DNA of 42,771 bases from Pseudomonadota bacterium (lineage in GTDB: Bacteria > Pseudomonadota > Alphaproteobacteria > Caulobacterales > Caulobacteraceae): positions 1 through 42,771 of the forward strand of contig JAFAEC010000110.1 in NCBI GenBank assembly GCA_023424215.1, in the 5' to 3' direction. Every line of letters starts with the position of its first letter. Within the stretch, counting starts at the first letter, position 1. A program made the position numbers and the translations under genes. The notes under the pieces were generated by a model. That model saw nothing but the letters and a program-made list of their open reading frames with translations. It was not told the origin of the DNA and searched no databases. Below are positions 15,300-24,141 of the stretch, in pieces.

Positions 15300-17912
15300 T
15301 CAGTACTTGAGCCGCAGGGTCATGCCGTAGGTGCGCGGCTGGCCCAGGTAGGCGTCGTAGGTCTGCGTATCCAGGGCCGGGTTGTAGTAGGTGCCGTTCG
15401 GCTGGATCGTGCTCTGGAAGGCGGAGCCCTGCAGCGGCGCGTTGTAGGCGACCTGCACATACTCCTCGTCGGTCAGGTTCTGACCCCACAGCTCCAGGGT
15501 CCAGCGCTCGTCGACCGAGCCCAGCGAGATGCGGCCGTTGAGCGTGGTGAAGGCGTCCTGCTGCTTGTAGGGCAGCAGGTCGGAGCCGGTGTTGTAGTCC
15601 GACATGTACTTCGCCGCGAGGCTGAAGCCGCCGCGCAGGTTGCCGCCGAGGTCGCGATCATAGTTGATCGAGGCCGTGGCCGACCATTCCGGGGCGAACG
15701 AGGCGGTGGCGCCCGGCAGCAGCGACAGCTGCGGGAAGTTGCCCGGGTTCGTCAGGTCGGCGGCGGTGAACTCGCCGTACTCGGTCTTCGTGTAGGTGAC
15801 GCCGCCCTGCAGGCTCAGCCCGTCCATGGGCGTGAACCACAGGAAGTCGGCGTCGATGCCGCGCGAGGTCAGCTCGGGGATCGACTCCACCACGAAGGCG
15901 GTGCCGAGGAAGGTGTTGAGCTGGAAGTCGGTGAAGGTCTGGTCGAAGTAGGTCGCGTTCAGCAGCACGGTGCGGTCGGCGAGCGTCATCTTCACGCCGG
16001 CCTCGTAGCTGTCCACGACTTCCGACGGGAACAGCAGGGAGTCGGTCGGGGTGATGCCCGACTGCACGCGGTCGAGGTTGTAGCCGAAGCTCTTGTAGCC
16101 GCGGGCGTACGAGGCATAGGCCATGATCGCGTCGTTCAGGCGGTAGGACGCCTTGATCGTGCCGCTGAGCTCGCCGTCGTCGAAGCTCTCGCTGATCGAG
16201 CGGTTGTTGTAGGCGAAGTTCGACCACGGCAGACAGAAGTTGCCGATGATGGTCGGCGCATTGGCCGCGCCGAGCGCCCCGGCGATGGCCGCGGCGTTGG
16301 CGGCGGCGGCGGCGCAGGTCGTGCCGTTGCCGTTCAGGTTCTGCTGCAGGCCGTCGAGGCTCTTCTCGTCCATCGTGTAGCGAAGGCCGAGCGTGACATC
16401 GAACTGGTCGGTGACGTGCCAGGTGTTGTTGGTGAAGATCGCGAACGAGGTCGATTCCTGCTCGTAGGCGTCCTGGTAGCCCTGGCCGACGGTGAAGCCG
16501 GGGCCGGTGGCCGGAACCAGGCCGTAGAGGCAGCCCTGCAGGCCGGCGGCCGTCTGGCCGGGGGCGGTGAAGCAGCCGACGCGGGCCGGGCTGATCGGGA
16601 TCGGGCCCGGAGGCGTCGGGAAGCCGGCGGTGGCGGCGTTCAGACGGGCCGTCAGCAGGAAGGAGAGGAACGGCGTGTAGTCCGGTCCGTACCACCAGCT
16701 GTCGGTGCGGCCGATGTCCTCCTTGGTGGCGAACAGGCCGACCAGCCAGTCGAGGCGGTCGTTCTGGCCGGCGAGCCGGAGCTCCTGGGTCAGGTTCTCG
16801 ACCGTGTAGGCGTAGCCGCCGTCCTGCGGACGGTAGGCGATGTCGGCGCCGGTGTAGTCGACGTCCATGCCGATGTCGCCGGACCAGTCGCGCCACGAGG
16901 TGACCGAGGTCAGGGTGGCGTTCATCGACGGAATGTCGATGTTGGCCTCGATCGACACGCCCTTGTCCTCGATCTCCTGGCCGGTGTCGCGGTTGGCGAA
17001 GGCCTGGCGCGAGAACGGCAGCGGCCCGAAGCCCGCCGCCGGCGGACGCTGGCCGGTGCCCTCGGAAAGGGCGTCGACGAAGGGATAGGTCGGTCCGGTG
17101 CGGATCTGCACGCCGGTGCAGCAGTATTCGTCGCGCGAGGTGTAGTCGGCGATGACGCGCACCGAGGTGTTGTCGTTCGGCAGCCACAGCAGCTGGCCGC
17201 GGACGGTGCCGAAGTCCTGGTTGGCGTCGTCGGTGTTGGCGCGCGGACCGTCGCCGGTGTCGACGTCATAGAAGCCGTCGCGCACGCGGCGGCCGGCGTA
17301 GAGGCGGAAGGCCAGCTGGTCGGTGATCGGACCGGTCACCGAGCCCGAGGCGCCCATGGCGCCGTAGTTGCCGACGGTCAGTTCGGCGTTGTAGCCCGGC
17401 GTGAAGGACGGGGCTTCCGTGATGATGTTGATGACGCCGGCCGAGGTGTTCTTGCCGAACAGGGTGCCCTGCGGCCCCTTCAGCACCTCGATGCGGGACA
17501 TCTCGCCCAGGTCGCCGAAGCCGACCGAGTTGCGCGAACGGTAGACGCCGTCGATCACCACGCCGACCGAGCTTTCCAGGCCGGGGTTGTCGCCCACCGT
17601 GCCGACGCCGCGGATGCGCGCCGTGGTCGAGGCCTCGGACTGGGTCGAGGTGACGGTCATGCCCGGGGTCAGGATCTGCAGATCCTTGATGTCGCGCACG
17701 CCGGCGTCCTGCAGCGTTTCCGCCGGCAGGCTGGTGACCACGATCGGCACGTCCTGAAGGTTCTGCTCGCGCTTCTGGGCGGTGACGATGATGTCGTCGA
17801 TGGTGGTCGGACCTTCCTGGTCCTGGGCGGCGGCGACGCCGGCGAAGCCGAAGGCCACGGAGCCGACGACGGCCGCCGAGACGGTGGTGCGAAGAAGGTT
17901 GGTAAGGCGCAT
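15300..17912 (-). CDS. TonB-dependent receptor
   Basis: 870-aa outer-membrane receptor. A signal peptide (MRLTNLLRTTVSAAVVGSVA, then FGFAGVAAAQ) is followed by a TonB-box-like segment IDDIIVTAQKR at 38-48. The plug domain has VPIVVTSLPAETLQDAGV and IEVLKGPQGTLFGKNTSAGV. The beta-barrel ends with an aromatic-rich terminal strand, GMTLRLKY. Two inserted loops rich in Cys, Pro and Gly may help bind ligand. The ATG at 17912 was chosen because the upstream reading has no signal peptide. The receptor stands alone with nhaA upstream on the same strand (221 bp away). In Caulobacteraceae such receptors import iron chelates, vitamins or sugars; nothing here identifies the ligand. Confidence 0.95.
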   Translation of the reverse strand: MRLTNLLRTTVSAAVVGSVAFGFAGVAAAQDQEGPTTIDDIIVTAQKREQNLQDVPIVVTSLPAETLQDAGVRDIKDLQILTPGMTVTSTQSEASTTARIRGVGTVGDNPGLESSVGVVIDGVYRSRNSVGFGDLGEMSRIEVLKGPQGTLFGKNTSAGVINIITEAPSFTPGYNAELTVGNYGAMGASGSVTGPITDQLAFRLYAGRRVRDGFYDVDTGDGPRANTDDANQDFGTVRGQLLWLPNDNTSVRVIADYTSRDEYCCTGVQIRTGPTYPFVDALSEGTGQRPPAAGFGPLPFSRQAFANRDTGQEIEDKGVSIEANIDIPSMNATLTSVTSWRDWSGDIGMDVDYTGADIAYRPQDGGYAYTVENLTQELRLAGQNDRLDWLVGLFATKEDIGRTDSWWYGPDYTPFLSFLLTARLNAATAGFPTPPGPIPISPARVGCFTAPGQTAAGLQGCLYGLVPATGPGFTVGQGYQDAYEQESTSFAIFTNNTWHVTDQFDVTLGLRYTMDEKSLDGLQQNLNGNGTTCAAAAANAAAIAGALGAANAPTIIGNFCLPWSNFAYNNRSISESFDDGELSGTIKASYRLNDAIMAYASYARGYKSFGYNLDRVQSGITPTDSLLFPSEVVDSYEAGVKMTLADRTVLLNATYFDQTFTDFQLNTFLGTAFVVESIPELTSRGIDADFLWFTPMDGLSLQGGVTYTKTEYGEFTAADLTNPGNFPQLSLLPGATASFAPEWSATASINYDRDLGGNLRGGFSLAAKYMSDYNTGSDLLPYKQQDAFTTLNGRISLGSVDERWTLELWGQNLTDEEYVQVAYNAPLQGSAFQSTIQPNGTYYNPALDTQTYDAYLGQPRTYGMTLRLKY

Positions 17913-18133
17913 GCACGGCTCCCCGACGTTGGGCAGGGCGTCGCGTGGCGCCCGGCGTTTCCTGATCCCTGGCCCGCGCCCTTGCGTGGAGCGCGGAACT
18001 CCAAGCTTTGGGGTAATCCAAGCCGGACTCACCGACAAGCTGCGCTCGCCGATCACGCCGCATTTCAGCCGTGGCCGCAGCCCGACTGTGACGCAAAAGC
18101 GACAGAAATCGATGACGTTAGGTCAATATTCGC

Positions 18134-19348
18134 TCACGTTTCCCGAGTAACCGGAGCGGTTTCGACCAATTTTTTGCGTCGACGGGCCGCGACCGCGAGG
18201 ACGGCGGCGCCGGCGACGGCTGAAAGGAACGAGCCGCCCAGAACGCCGAGCTTCACCTCAACCTGCGCCGGCGAGTCGATGGCGCCGGGGAAGGCGAGTA
18301 CGCCGATGAACAGGCTCATGGTGAAGCCCACCCCGCAGAGCAGGCTGACCCCGTAGAGCTCCAGCCAGGTGGCGTCCGTCGGCCGCCGCCCGATCTTGAG
18401 GAAGGACGCCAGGGCCGCGGCGCCGAAGACGCCGATCTGCTTGCCGACGAACAGACCGAGGGCGATGCCGAGGACGAGGGGGGCGAAGGCCTGCTCCAGC
18501 GACAGGGCGGCGAAGCTCACCCCCGCCTTGGCGAAGGCGAACAGCGGCAGCACCAGGAAGGCGACGTAGGGGTGGAGGTCGTGCATCGCCTCCTTCAGCG
18601 GGCTCTGGCCGTCGCCGCGGCGATCCTCGACCGGGACGATGGTGGCGAAGGCGACGGCGGTGAGCGAGGTCGACAGTCCGGAGATCACGGTGAGATACCA
18701 GACGAGGGCGAAGCCGAGCACCCAGAACGGCGACGGGATCTTGGTCCAGCGCACGCCGATGGCGCCGAGAATGAGCAGGCCGGCGATCAGGGCGAGGGGC
18801 GGCCACGAGACCCCGCTGGAGAACAGGGCCGCGATCAGGGCGATGGCGCCCAGGTCGTCGACGATGGCGAGGGTGAGCAGGAACACGCGAAGCGAGGACG
18901 GCAGGTTTCGCGCCGCCATGGCGAACACCGCCAGGGCGAAGGCGATGTCGGTGGCCAGCGGAATCGGCCAGCCGGCGTGCGGTCCGGAAAGCAGGCCGGA
19001 GAAGGCCAGATAGACCAGGGCCGGCGCGATCATCCCGCCCGCGGCGGCGAGCACGGGGGTCGCCAGCTTCCTCGGATCGCTGAGTTCGCCGCGCAGGATC
19101 TCGTATTTGATCTCCAGACCCACGACGAGGAAGAAGATCGCCATGAGCCCTTCCTTGATCCACTCCGAGATGGAGAGTTCGAGGATGAGCGGCCCGATCT
19201 GGAGCACGTGCTCGCTTTTCAGCCAGCCGAAATAGATCCCCGCGAGGGGAGAGTTGGCGACCACGAGGGCGGCGAGGGCGGCGAGGCCCAGCACCGCGCC
19301 GGATCCGGCCTCGGTCTTCAGGAATTCGAGCGTCAGCTTGCGCGCCAC
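18134..19348 (-). CDS. nhaA: Na+/H+ antiporter NhaA
   Basis: 404-aa inner-membrane electrogenic antiporter for Na+ export and pH homeostasis. The catalytic aspartates are visible: ATDIAFALA gives Asp134, and IVDDLGAIALIA gives Asp164-Asp165, matching E. coli Asp133, Asp163 and Asp164 with a one-residue shift. LVVGLEIKYEILRGELS in the first third is also a family signature. The start is GTG at 19348, with GGAGG 5 nt upstream; the longer open frame upstream is Arg/Pro-rich noncoding sequence. The C-terminus is a basic cytoplasmic tail (RRRKK). It is on the same strand as the TonB receptor but 221 bp upstream, so a shared transcript is uncertain. Confidence 0.95.
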   Translation of the reverse strand: MARKLTLEFLKTEAGSGAVLGLAALAALVVANSPLAGIYFGWLKSEHVLQIGPLILELSISEWIKEGLMAIFFLVVGLEIKYEILRGELSDPRKLATPVLAAAGGMIAPALVYLAFSGLLSGPHAGWPIPLATDIAFALAVFAMAARNLPSSLRVFLLTLAIVDDLGAIALIAALFSSGVSWPPLALIAGLLILGAIGVRWTKIPSPFWVLGFALVWYLTVISGLSTSLTAVAFATIVPVEDRRGDGQSPLKEAMHDLHPYVAFLVLPLFAFAKAGVSFAALSLEQAFAPLVLGIALGLFVGKQIGVFGAAALASFLKIGRRPTDATWLELYGVSLLCGVGFTMSLFIGVLAFPGAIDSPAQVEVKLGVLGGSFLSAVAGAAVLAVAARRRKKLVETAPVTRET

Positions 19349-19520
19349 GGCGGCCTCCAGCGGTTCGATGGGACTGTCGTGGCGCCAGGTTATCGACGGG
19401 CGCCGGACCGGGTTCGCCGCGAAGGGCGCCGGCCTGGCCGGCGAGCCGGCCTGATCTCTGCGGGGGAAAATACGGCTCGAACGCCGGCGTTCAAGCGCAA
19501 TCCGCACGGCGACGGTTGCC

Positions 19521-20954
19521 ATGACCCCATGCCAGCCGCATCTGGAGCCGATGCCGCCCGCCCCCGCCTACCGTCCCGAGCCGCGCTTCTTCGATCTCGG
19601 GGAGGAGTACGGCGACGCCGTCAGACCTGCCGATTTCCCGCAGACGACCCTGCGCTTCCGCAACGATCGGGCGGCGGCGACGGTGGGGCTGGAGACCCTG
19701 GGCGAGGCCGAGTGGATCGCCCACCTGGGCCGCTTCGACCCCCTGCCCGGGCAGCCGGGGCCGGTGGCGATGCGCTACCACGGCCACCAGTTCCGGACCT
19801 ACAATCCGGACCTCGGCGATGGACGCGGCTTCCTCGCCGCGCAGCTGCGGGCCGACGACGGGCGGCTGCTGGACCTTGGCACCAAGGGCTCGGGACAGAC
19901 CCCGTGGTCGCGCGGGGGCGACGGGCGGCTGACCCTCAAGGGCGGGGTCCGCGAGGTGCTGGCGGCGGAGATGCTGGAGGCGCTCGGCGCGCCGACCAGC
20001 CGGGCCTTCTCGCTGATCGAGACCGCGGAGGCGCTGGAGCGCGGCGACGAGCCCTCCCCCACCCGCTCGGCGGTGCTGGTGCGGCTGTCGCACAGCCACA
20101 TCCGCTTCGGGACCTTCCAGCGCCCGGCCTACTTCGGGCGGCCGGACATGATCGAGACGCTCATCGAGCATGCACGTGCGCTCTACCACCCGCAGGTGGC
20201 GGCGGGGGACGCGGCCGGATTCCTGCGCGAGGTGGTAGCCGCCTCAGCCCGGCTGACGGCGCGCTGGATCGCGGCCGGCTTCGTGCACGGGGTGCTGAAC
20301 ACCGACAATCTGAACGTCACGGGGGAGAGCTTCGACTACGGGCCGTGGCGCTTCCTGCCGTGGTACGAGCCGGGCTTCACCGCGGCCTATTTCGACCAGA
20401 CCGGGCTCTACGCCTTCGCCCGCCAGCCCGAGGCGGTGTTCTGGGCCCTGACCCAGCTGGGCGGGGCGCTGAAGCTGATCGCCGAGGTCGAGCCGCTGAC
20501 CGAGGCGTTGAACGGTTTCGGGCCGGCCTACATTCGCGAGCTGAGGGCGGCCTTCCTGGACCGGCTGGGCGTGCGCAGCCTGGGGGAGGCGGCGGATCAG
20601 AGGCTGCTCGACACGACTCTGGCCCTGCTGCGGGAGCGCGGCGAGGCGCTGCGCTGGGAGCCGCTGTTCCATGACTGGTTCGGCGGCTTCGCCTCCTCGG
20701 CCCGGGCGCTGGGCGGCCCGCGGGCGAAGCTCTACCAGGGCGAGGCCTTCGACGCCTTCCGCTTCGCCCTGTTCGAGCACGAACCGGAACGGCCGGAGCG
20801 GCTGGAGCATCCGGTCTTCGCCCGACTGGAGCCGGAGGAGATGCTGATCGACGAGGTCGAGGCGATCTGGGCGTCGATCGACACCCAAGACGACTGGCGA
20901 CCGTTCGACGAGAAGATCGGACGCGTGCGGGCGGCGGGCGAGGCGCGACGCTGA
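19521..20954 (+). CDS. selO: SelO-type protein adenylyltransferase (YdiU family)
   Basis: 477-aa pseudokinase-fold enzyme that transfers AMP from ATP to Ser/Thr/Tyr residues of target proteins, linked to redox stress in bacteria. Conserved blocks include YHGHQFRTYNPDLGDGRG (86-103), LDLGTKGSGQTPWSRGGDGR (117-136) and HGVLNTDNLNVTGESFDYGP (256-275), in which Asp262 and Asp272 correspond to the catalytic and metal-binding residues. There is no C-terminal selenocysteine or cysteine motif; the protein ends in RR. ATG 19521 is given as the start, but Met11 at 19551, with GGAG just before it, is equally plausible. It diverges from nhaA. Confidence 0.93.
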   Translation: MTPCQPHLEPMPPAPAYRPEPRFFDLGEEYGDAVRPADFPQTTLRFRNDRAAATVGLETLGEAEWIAHLGRFDPLPGQPGPVAMRYHGHQFRTYNPDLGDGRGFLAAQLRADDGRLLDLGTKGSGQTPWSRGGDGRLTLKGGVREVLAAEMLEALGAPTSRAFSLIETAEALERGDEPSPTRSAVLVRLSHSHIRFGTFQRPAYFGRPDMIETLIEHARALYHPQVAAGDAAGFLREVVAASARLTARWIAAGFVHGVLNTDNLNVTGESFDYGPWRFLPWYEPGFTAAYFDQTGLYAFARQPEAVFWALTQLGGALKLIAEVEPLTEALNGFGPAYIRELRAAFLDRLGVRSLGEAADQRLLDTTLALLRERGEALRWEPLFHDWFGGFASSARALGGPRAKLYQGEAFDAFRFALFEHEPERPERLEHPVFARLEPEEMLIDEVEAIWASIDTQDDWRPFDEKIGRVRAAGEARR

Positions 20955-21246
20955 GCGACTGCTGACAGCAGGCTGGCGAGAGGGTGTCAGTAGATCGGCG
21001 GGGCGCTGATCCGGAGGCCCCATGCCCTGTCCCGCTTCGTCCTGCCGACCGTCCGCCCCCTGCGGCCGGGAGGGCGTGACATTACGGCGAATTATGCTTG
21101 CGGCCACGCTTTGGCCGCGGCCGCGGCGCAGGAACGGGTCACGGAAGGTTACGCTCCGGCCCCGTCCCCTTGCGGAACCGCACGGCAGAACCGATCTCGT
21201 CACTGTTACCAATCAACAAGAGCGCTCCTCCCCGGGCGTCATCGAC

Positions 21247-21669
21247 ATGACTTCTCAGGCCCTCTCCCCCGCCCGCTCGCGGCTGAACGCGAGCTACCGC
21301 AACCTCACCCTGTGGACCCTCCAGGGGTGGATCGCGATGTTCTTCATCGCCGCCGGCTACGCCAAGCTGAGCGAGCCGATGGCGAACCTCGTCGAACTGA
21401 TGAAGTGGCCGGCGTTCGCCTCCGAGAACCTTGTCCGGGGGCTCGGCGTGGCCGAGATCCTGCTGGCCGTGCTGGTGCTGGCGCCGCTGGCGTCGTGGAA
21501 GGTAGGGCGTCCGCTGCTGCTGACCGCCGCCTCCGGTCTGCTGGCGCTGGAGACGGTGATGCTGGCCATCCACGCCCTCGGCCTGGAGTACGGCCTTGCC
21601 GCGACCAACCTCGCGCTGATCGCGATCACCGCGCCGGTGCTGTGGCTGCGGGCACGGGAGACCCGCTGA
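21247..21669 (+). CDS. DoxX-like membrane protein
   Basis: 140-aa protein with four hydrophobic segments: LQGWIAMFFIAAGYAKLSEP, a second after the EIL motif (EILLAVLVLAPLASW), a third around LLLTAASGLLALETVMLAIH, and a fourth near the C-terminus (NLALIAITAPVLWL). The short four-helix layout and the glycine-rich first helix followed by KL(S/T) fit the DoxX/DoxD-like superfamily, whose members are often linked to quinone or redox functions; the specific role is unknown. The start at ATG 21247 was chosen over the much longer reading from 21022, whose extra residues are Arg/Pro-rich and non-membrane. The 292 bp upstream to selO hold no gene I can support. An unusual tandem repeat begins 7 bp after the stop. 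Confidence 0.72.
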   Translation: MTSQALSPARSRLNASYRNLTLWTLQGWIAMFFIAAGYAKLSEPMANLVELMKWPAFASENLVRGLGVAEILLAVLVLAPLASWKVGRPLLLTAASGLLALETVMLAIHALGLEYGLAATNLALIAITAPVLWLRARETR

Positions 21670-21675
21670 ACCGGA

Positions 21676-21752
21676 GGCAGCAGGCAGCAGGCAGCAGGCA
21701 GCAGGCAGCAGGCAGCAGGCAGCAGGCAGCAGGCAGCAGGCAGCAGGCAGCA
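21676..21752. repeat. heptamer tandem repeat, 11 perfect copies
   Basis: Eleven uninterrupted copies of GGCAGCA (TGCTGCC on the other strand) occupy 77 bp directly downstream of the DoxX-like gene. The copies are identical, which suggests recent expansion or ongoing slippage, so copy number may vary between strains. It is not in a gene: reading frames through it give only Leu/Pro/Ala/Cys repeats. It is not CRISPR-like, as there are no spacers. Confidence 0.95.
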
Positions 21753-21796
21753 GGGTTGGGGCGGCGGTGGGGACGTCAAGCTGGATCCTTCCCGTT

Positions 21797-21815
21797 GCCT
21801 GATGCCTGATGCCTA
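21797..21815. repeat. short heptamer repeat, inverted partner of the GGCAGCA array
   Basis: GCCTGAT occurs twice in tandem followed by GCCTA, 44 bp after the main array. Its TGCCTGATGCCT core is complementary to AGGCAGCAGGCA in the array apart from one base. The transcript of the region could therefore fold into a long stem with the array. Confidence 0.6.
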
Positions 21816-21830
21816 CCCACGAAACCTTCC

Positions 21831-21848
21831 CTTTACGTGCACGTAAAG
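21831..21848. promoter_or_regulatory. perfect 18-bp palindrome, likely MerR (LiuR-like) operator
   Basis: CTTTACGTGCACGTAAAG is a perfect palindrome, starting 37 bp before the ATG of a MerR-family regulator that heads an acyl-CoA dehydrogenase operon. Its TTTACGT/ACGTAAA arms resemble operators described for LiuR-type MerR regulators of branched-chain amino acid and acyl-CoA catabolism. A weak promoter can be read across it: TTTACG (21832-21837), a 17-bp spacer, TTATCT (21855-21860). This would allow autoregulation. Confidence 0.7.
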
Positions 21849-21867
21849 TTCGGTTTATCTGGCGGCC

Positions 21868-22353
21868 ATGGCGACCGCCGACGATCATCGCACCTATTCG
21901 ATCCGCCAGCTGTGCCGCGAGTTCGGGGCGACGGCGCGGGCGCTGCGCTTCTACGAGGACAAGGGTCTGCTGACCCCCGCCCGCAAGGGCCAGACGCGCG
22001 TCTATGACTCCCGCGACCGCGCGCGGCTGAAGCTGATCCTGCGCGGCCGGCGCATCGGCTTCAGCTTGCAGGAGATCCAGGAGATGCTGGATCTGTACGA
22101 TCGCAAGGACCACAACGCCCATCAGATGGCGGTGGCCCTGCGACGTCACCGGGCCCAGATCGCGGCGCTGAAACAGCAGCTTGAAGACATCGAGGGCGCC
22201 ATCCAGACGGCCGAGGAGGCCTGTCAGTGGATGGAGCAGAAGCTGGGCGAGCACCGCCCCGACCTGCTGCCCGGCGCCGAGGAGTACGCCGTGCTGCTGC
22301 GCGAGCGCCTGAACCCCGACCACCATCACCAGCCCTTCAAAGCGAGAGCGTAG
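21868..22353 (+). CDS. MerR-family transcriptional regulator (LiuR-like)
   Basis: 161-aa regulator. The N-terminal winged-helix HTH spans about residues 9-75: YSIRQLCREFGATARALRFY, then EDKGLLTPARKGQTRVYDSR, with the RFYE...GL(L/I) pattern typical of MerR proteins. A long coiled-coil dimerisation helix follows (about 80-135; RRHRAQIAALKQQLEDIEGA). The C-terminus is His-rich (PDHHHQPF) but there is no cysteine arrangement of the metal-sensing subgroup. The next gene starts 4 nt after the stop, so it is co-transcribed with the two acyl-CoA dehydrogenases. The perfect palindrome at 21831 is the likely operator. An acyl-CoA or related thioester effector is an inference from the operon. Confidence 0.88.
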   Translation: MATADDHRTYSIRQLCREFGATARALRFYEDKGLLTPARKGQTRVYDSRDRARLKLILRGRRIGFSLQEIQEMLDLYDRKDHNAHQMAVALRRHRAQIAALKQQLEDIEGAIQTAEEACQWMEQKLGEHRPDLLPGAEEYAVLLRERLNPDHHHQPFKARA

Positions 22354-22357
22354 TCCC

Positions 22358-24139
22358 ATGGCTTACAAGGCGCCCGTCCGCGACCTGACCTTCGTGCTGA
22401 ACGAGGTGCTGGAGATCGACCGCTATTCCAACCAGCCCGGCTTCGCCGAGGTGTCGTCCGAGCTGGTCGGCCAGATCCTCGAGGAAGGCGCGAAGTTCGC
22501 CGAGGAGGTCATCGCCCCGCTGAACCGGACCGGCGACCTGGAAGGCTGCAAGTGGGACGACGGCAAGGTCACCGGCCCGACCGGCTGGAAGGAGGCCTAC
22601 CGGCAGATGGTGGAGGCCGGCTGGCCCAGCCTGACCTGCGACCCGGAGTTCGGCGGACAGGGCCTGCCGACCATCGTCGGCATGGCTTTTGGCCAATTCA
22701 CCGCCGCCGCCTCGCCCGCCTTCTCGATGTACCCGGGCCTGACTCACGGCTGCTACGAGGGCCTGCACGCCAACGGCTCTGACGAGCAGAAGGCGGTCTA
22801 CCTGCCCAAGCTGGCCTCGGGCGAGTGGGGCGGGACCATGAACCTGACCGAGCCGCAGTGCGGCACCGACCTGGGGCTGATCCGCACCAAGGCCGTGCCG
22901 AACGCCGACGGCAGCTACAGCATCACCGGCCAGAAGATCTGGATCAGCTCCGGCGAGCACGACTTCACCGACAACATCATCCACCTGGTTCTGGCCCGCA
23001 TCGAGGGCGCGCCGGCGGGGATCAAGGGCATCAGCCTGTTCGTGGTGCCGAAATTCCTCGTCAACGACGACGGCTCGCTCGGCGAGCGCAACGGGGTCCA
23101 GTGCGCCGGGCTCGAGCACAAGATGGGCATCCACGGCAACGCCACCTGCGTGATGTCCTACGAGGGCGCCAAGGGCTGGCTGGTCGGGACCGAGAACAAG
23201 GGCATGGCGGCGATGTTCGTCATGATGAACGAGGCCCGCCTCGGCACCGGCCTGCAGGGGCTGGCCATCGGCACGGCCGCGTACCAGGCGGCTGCGGAGT
23301 TCGCCAAGGACCGCCTGCAGGGCCGCTCGCTGACAGGGCCGAAGAACCCCGACGGCCCGGCCGACCCGATCGTGGTCCACCCCGACGTGCGTCGCATGCT
23401 GCTGGAAGCCCGGGCGATCGTCGAAGGCGGGCAGGCCTTCATCCTGTGGACGGCGCTGCAGGCCGACCTGCAGCGTTCGGAGGACGAGGCGGTCGCCACC
23501 AAGGCCCGCGACTACATGGGCCTGATCACCCCGGTGCTGAAGGCCTATCTGACCGACCGCGGCTTCCACGCGGCCTCGCTGGCCATGCAGGTGCACGGCG
23601 GCTCGGGCTACACCGAACACTTCCCGGCCTCGCAGTACCTGCGCGACGCGCGCATCACCATGATCTACGAGGGCGCCAACGGCATCCAGGCGCTGGACCT
23701 CGTCGGTCGCAAGCTGCCGGCCAACGGCGGCCGGGCGATCATGACCTGGTTCGGCGAGATCGACGCCTTCGTGGCGGAACACGGCTCCAACGCGGCGGCG
23801 AAACCGTTCGTCGACGGCCTGGCCGACGCCAAGAAGAAGCTGCAGGAGGCCACCATGTGGCTGATGCAGAACGGCATGCAGAACCCGGACAACGCCGGCG
23901 CCGCCTCGACCGACTACCTGCACATCTTCGGCCTGACGGCGCTGGCCTATATGTGGGCGCAGATGGCCATCGCGGCGCAGAAGGCCATCGACGGCGGCTC
24001 GGACGATCCGTTCTACGCCAACAAGATCACGACCGGCCGGTATTTCGTGGAGCGGATGCTGCCGGACGCCGGCGCGCATCTGGCCAAGCTGAAGACCGGC
24101 GCCGAGGTGCTGATGACCCTGCCGGCGGAGGCGTTCTGA
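22358..24139 (+). CDS. acyl-CoA dehydrogenase, long C-terminal-domain type
   Basis: 593-aa FAD flavoenzyme catalysing alpha,beta-dehydrogenation of acyl-CoA thioesters, passing electrons to ETF. It belongs to the roughly 600-residue subgroup with an extra C-terminal domain (FadE/DmdC-like). Visible features: MNLTEPQCGTDLGLIRTKA in the flavin-binding beta-domain, the adjoining KIWISSGEHD, a helical domain with MQVHGGSGYTEHFPASQYLR, and IYEGANGIQALDLVGRK, whose Glu is in the classic catalytic-base position. From about residue 450 the C-terminal extension follows. DmdC homologues act on methylmercaptopropionyl-CoA, but many family members act on fatty acyl-CoA, so the substrate is open. It lies between the MerR gene and a second dehydrogenase with 2-4 nt gaps. 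Confidence 0.92.
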   Translation: MAYKAPVRDLTFVLNEVLEIDRYSNQPGFAEVSSELVGQILEEGAKFAEEVIAPLNRTGDLEGCKWDDGKVTGPTGWKEAYRQMVEAGWPSLTCDPEFGGQGLPTIVGMAFGQFTAAASPAFSMYPGLTHGCYEGLHANGSDEQKAVYLPKLASGEWGGTMNLTEPQCGTDLGLIRTKAVPNADGSYSITGQKIWISSGEHDFTDNIIHLVLARIEGAPAGIKGISLFVVPKFLVNDDGSLGERNGVQCAGLEHKMGIHGNATCVMSYEGAKGWLVGTENKGMAAMFVMMNEARLGTGLQGLAIGTAAYQAAAEFAKDRLQGRSLTGPKNPDGPADPIVVHPDVRRMLLEARAIVEGGQAFILWTALQADLQRSEDEAVATKARDYMGLITPVLKAYLTDRGFHAASLAMQVHGGSGYTEHFPASQYLRDARITMIYEGANGIQALDLVGRKLPANGGRAIMTWFGEIDAFVAEHGSNAAAKPFVDGLADAKKKLQEATMWLMQNGMQNPDNAGAASTDYLHIFGLTALAYMWAQMAIAAQKAIDGGSDDPFYANKITTGRYFVERMLPDAGAHLAKLKTGAEVLMTLPAEAF

Positions 24140-24141
24140 GC

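Noticed and set aside
17913..18133. Gap between nhaA and the TonB receptor checked for a Fur box or riboswitch
   Set aside because: I saw no convincing Fur-like 19-bp dyad and no conserved riboswitch motif; only short imperfect repeats around 18001-18020.
16416..18356. 646-codon plus-strand frame opposite the TonB receptor
   Set aside because: The receptor explains this DNA fully, with signal peptide, plug and barrel. The antisense frame has no recognisable domain.
20955..21246. 292-bp gap between selO and the DoxX-like gene checked for genes
   Set aside because: The longer frame reaching into it is Arg/Pro-rich without a domain or good start; no promoter or RNA structure stood out.
21676..21752. 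Heptamer array considered as a CRISPR or coding repeat
   Set aside because: There are no spacers between units, and translation yields only short repeats of Leu, Pro, Ala and Cys, so it is a plain tandem repeat.
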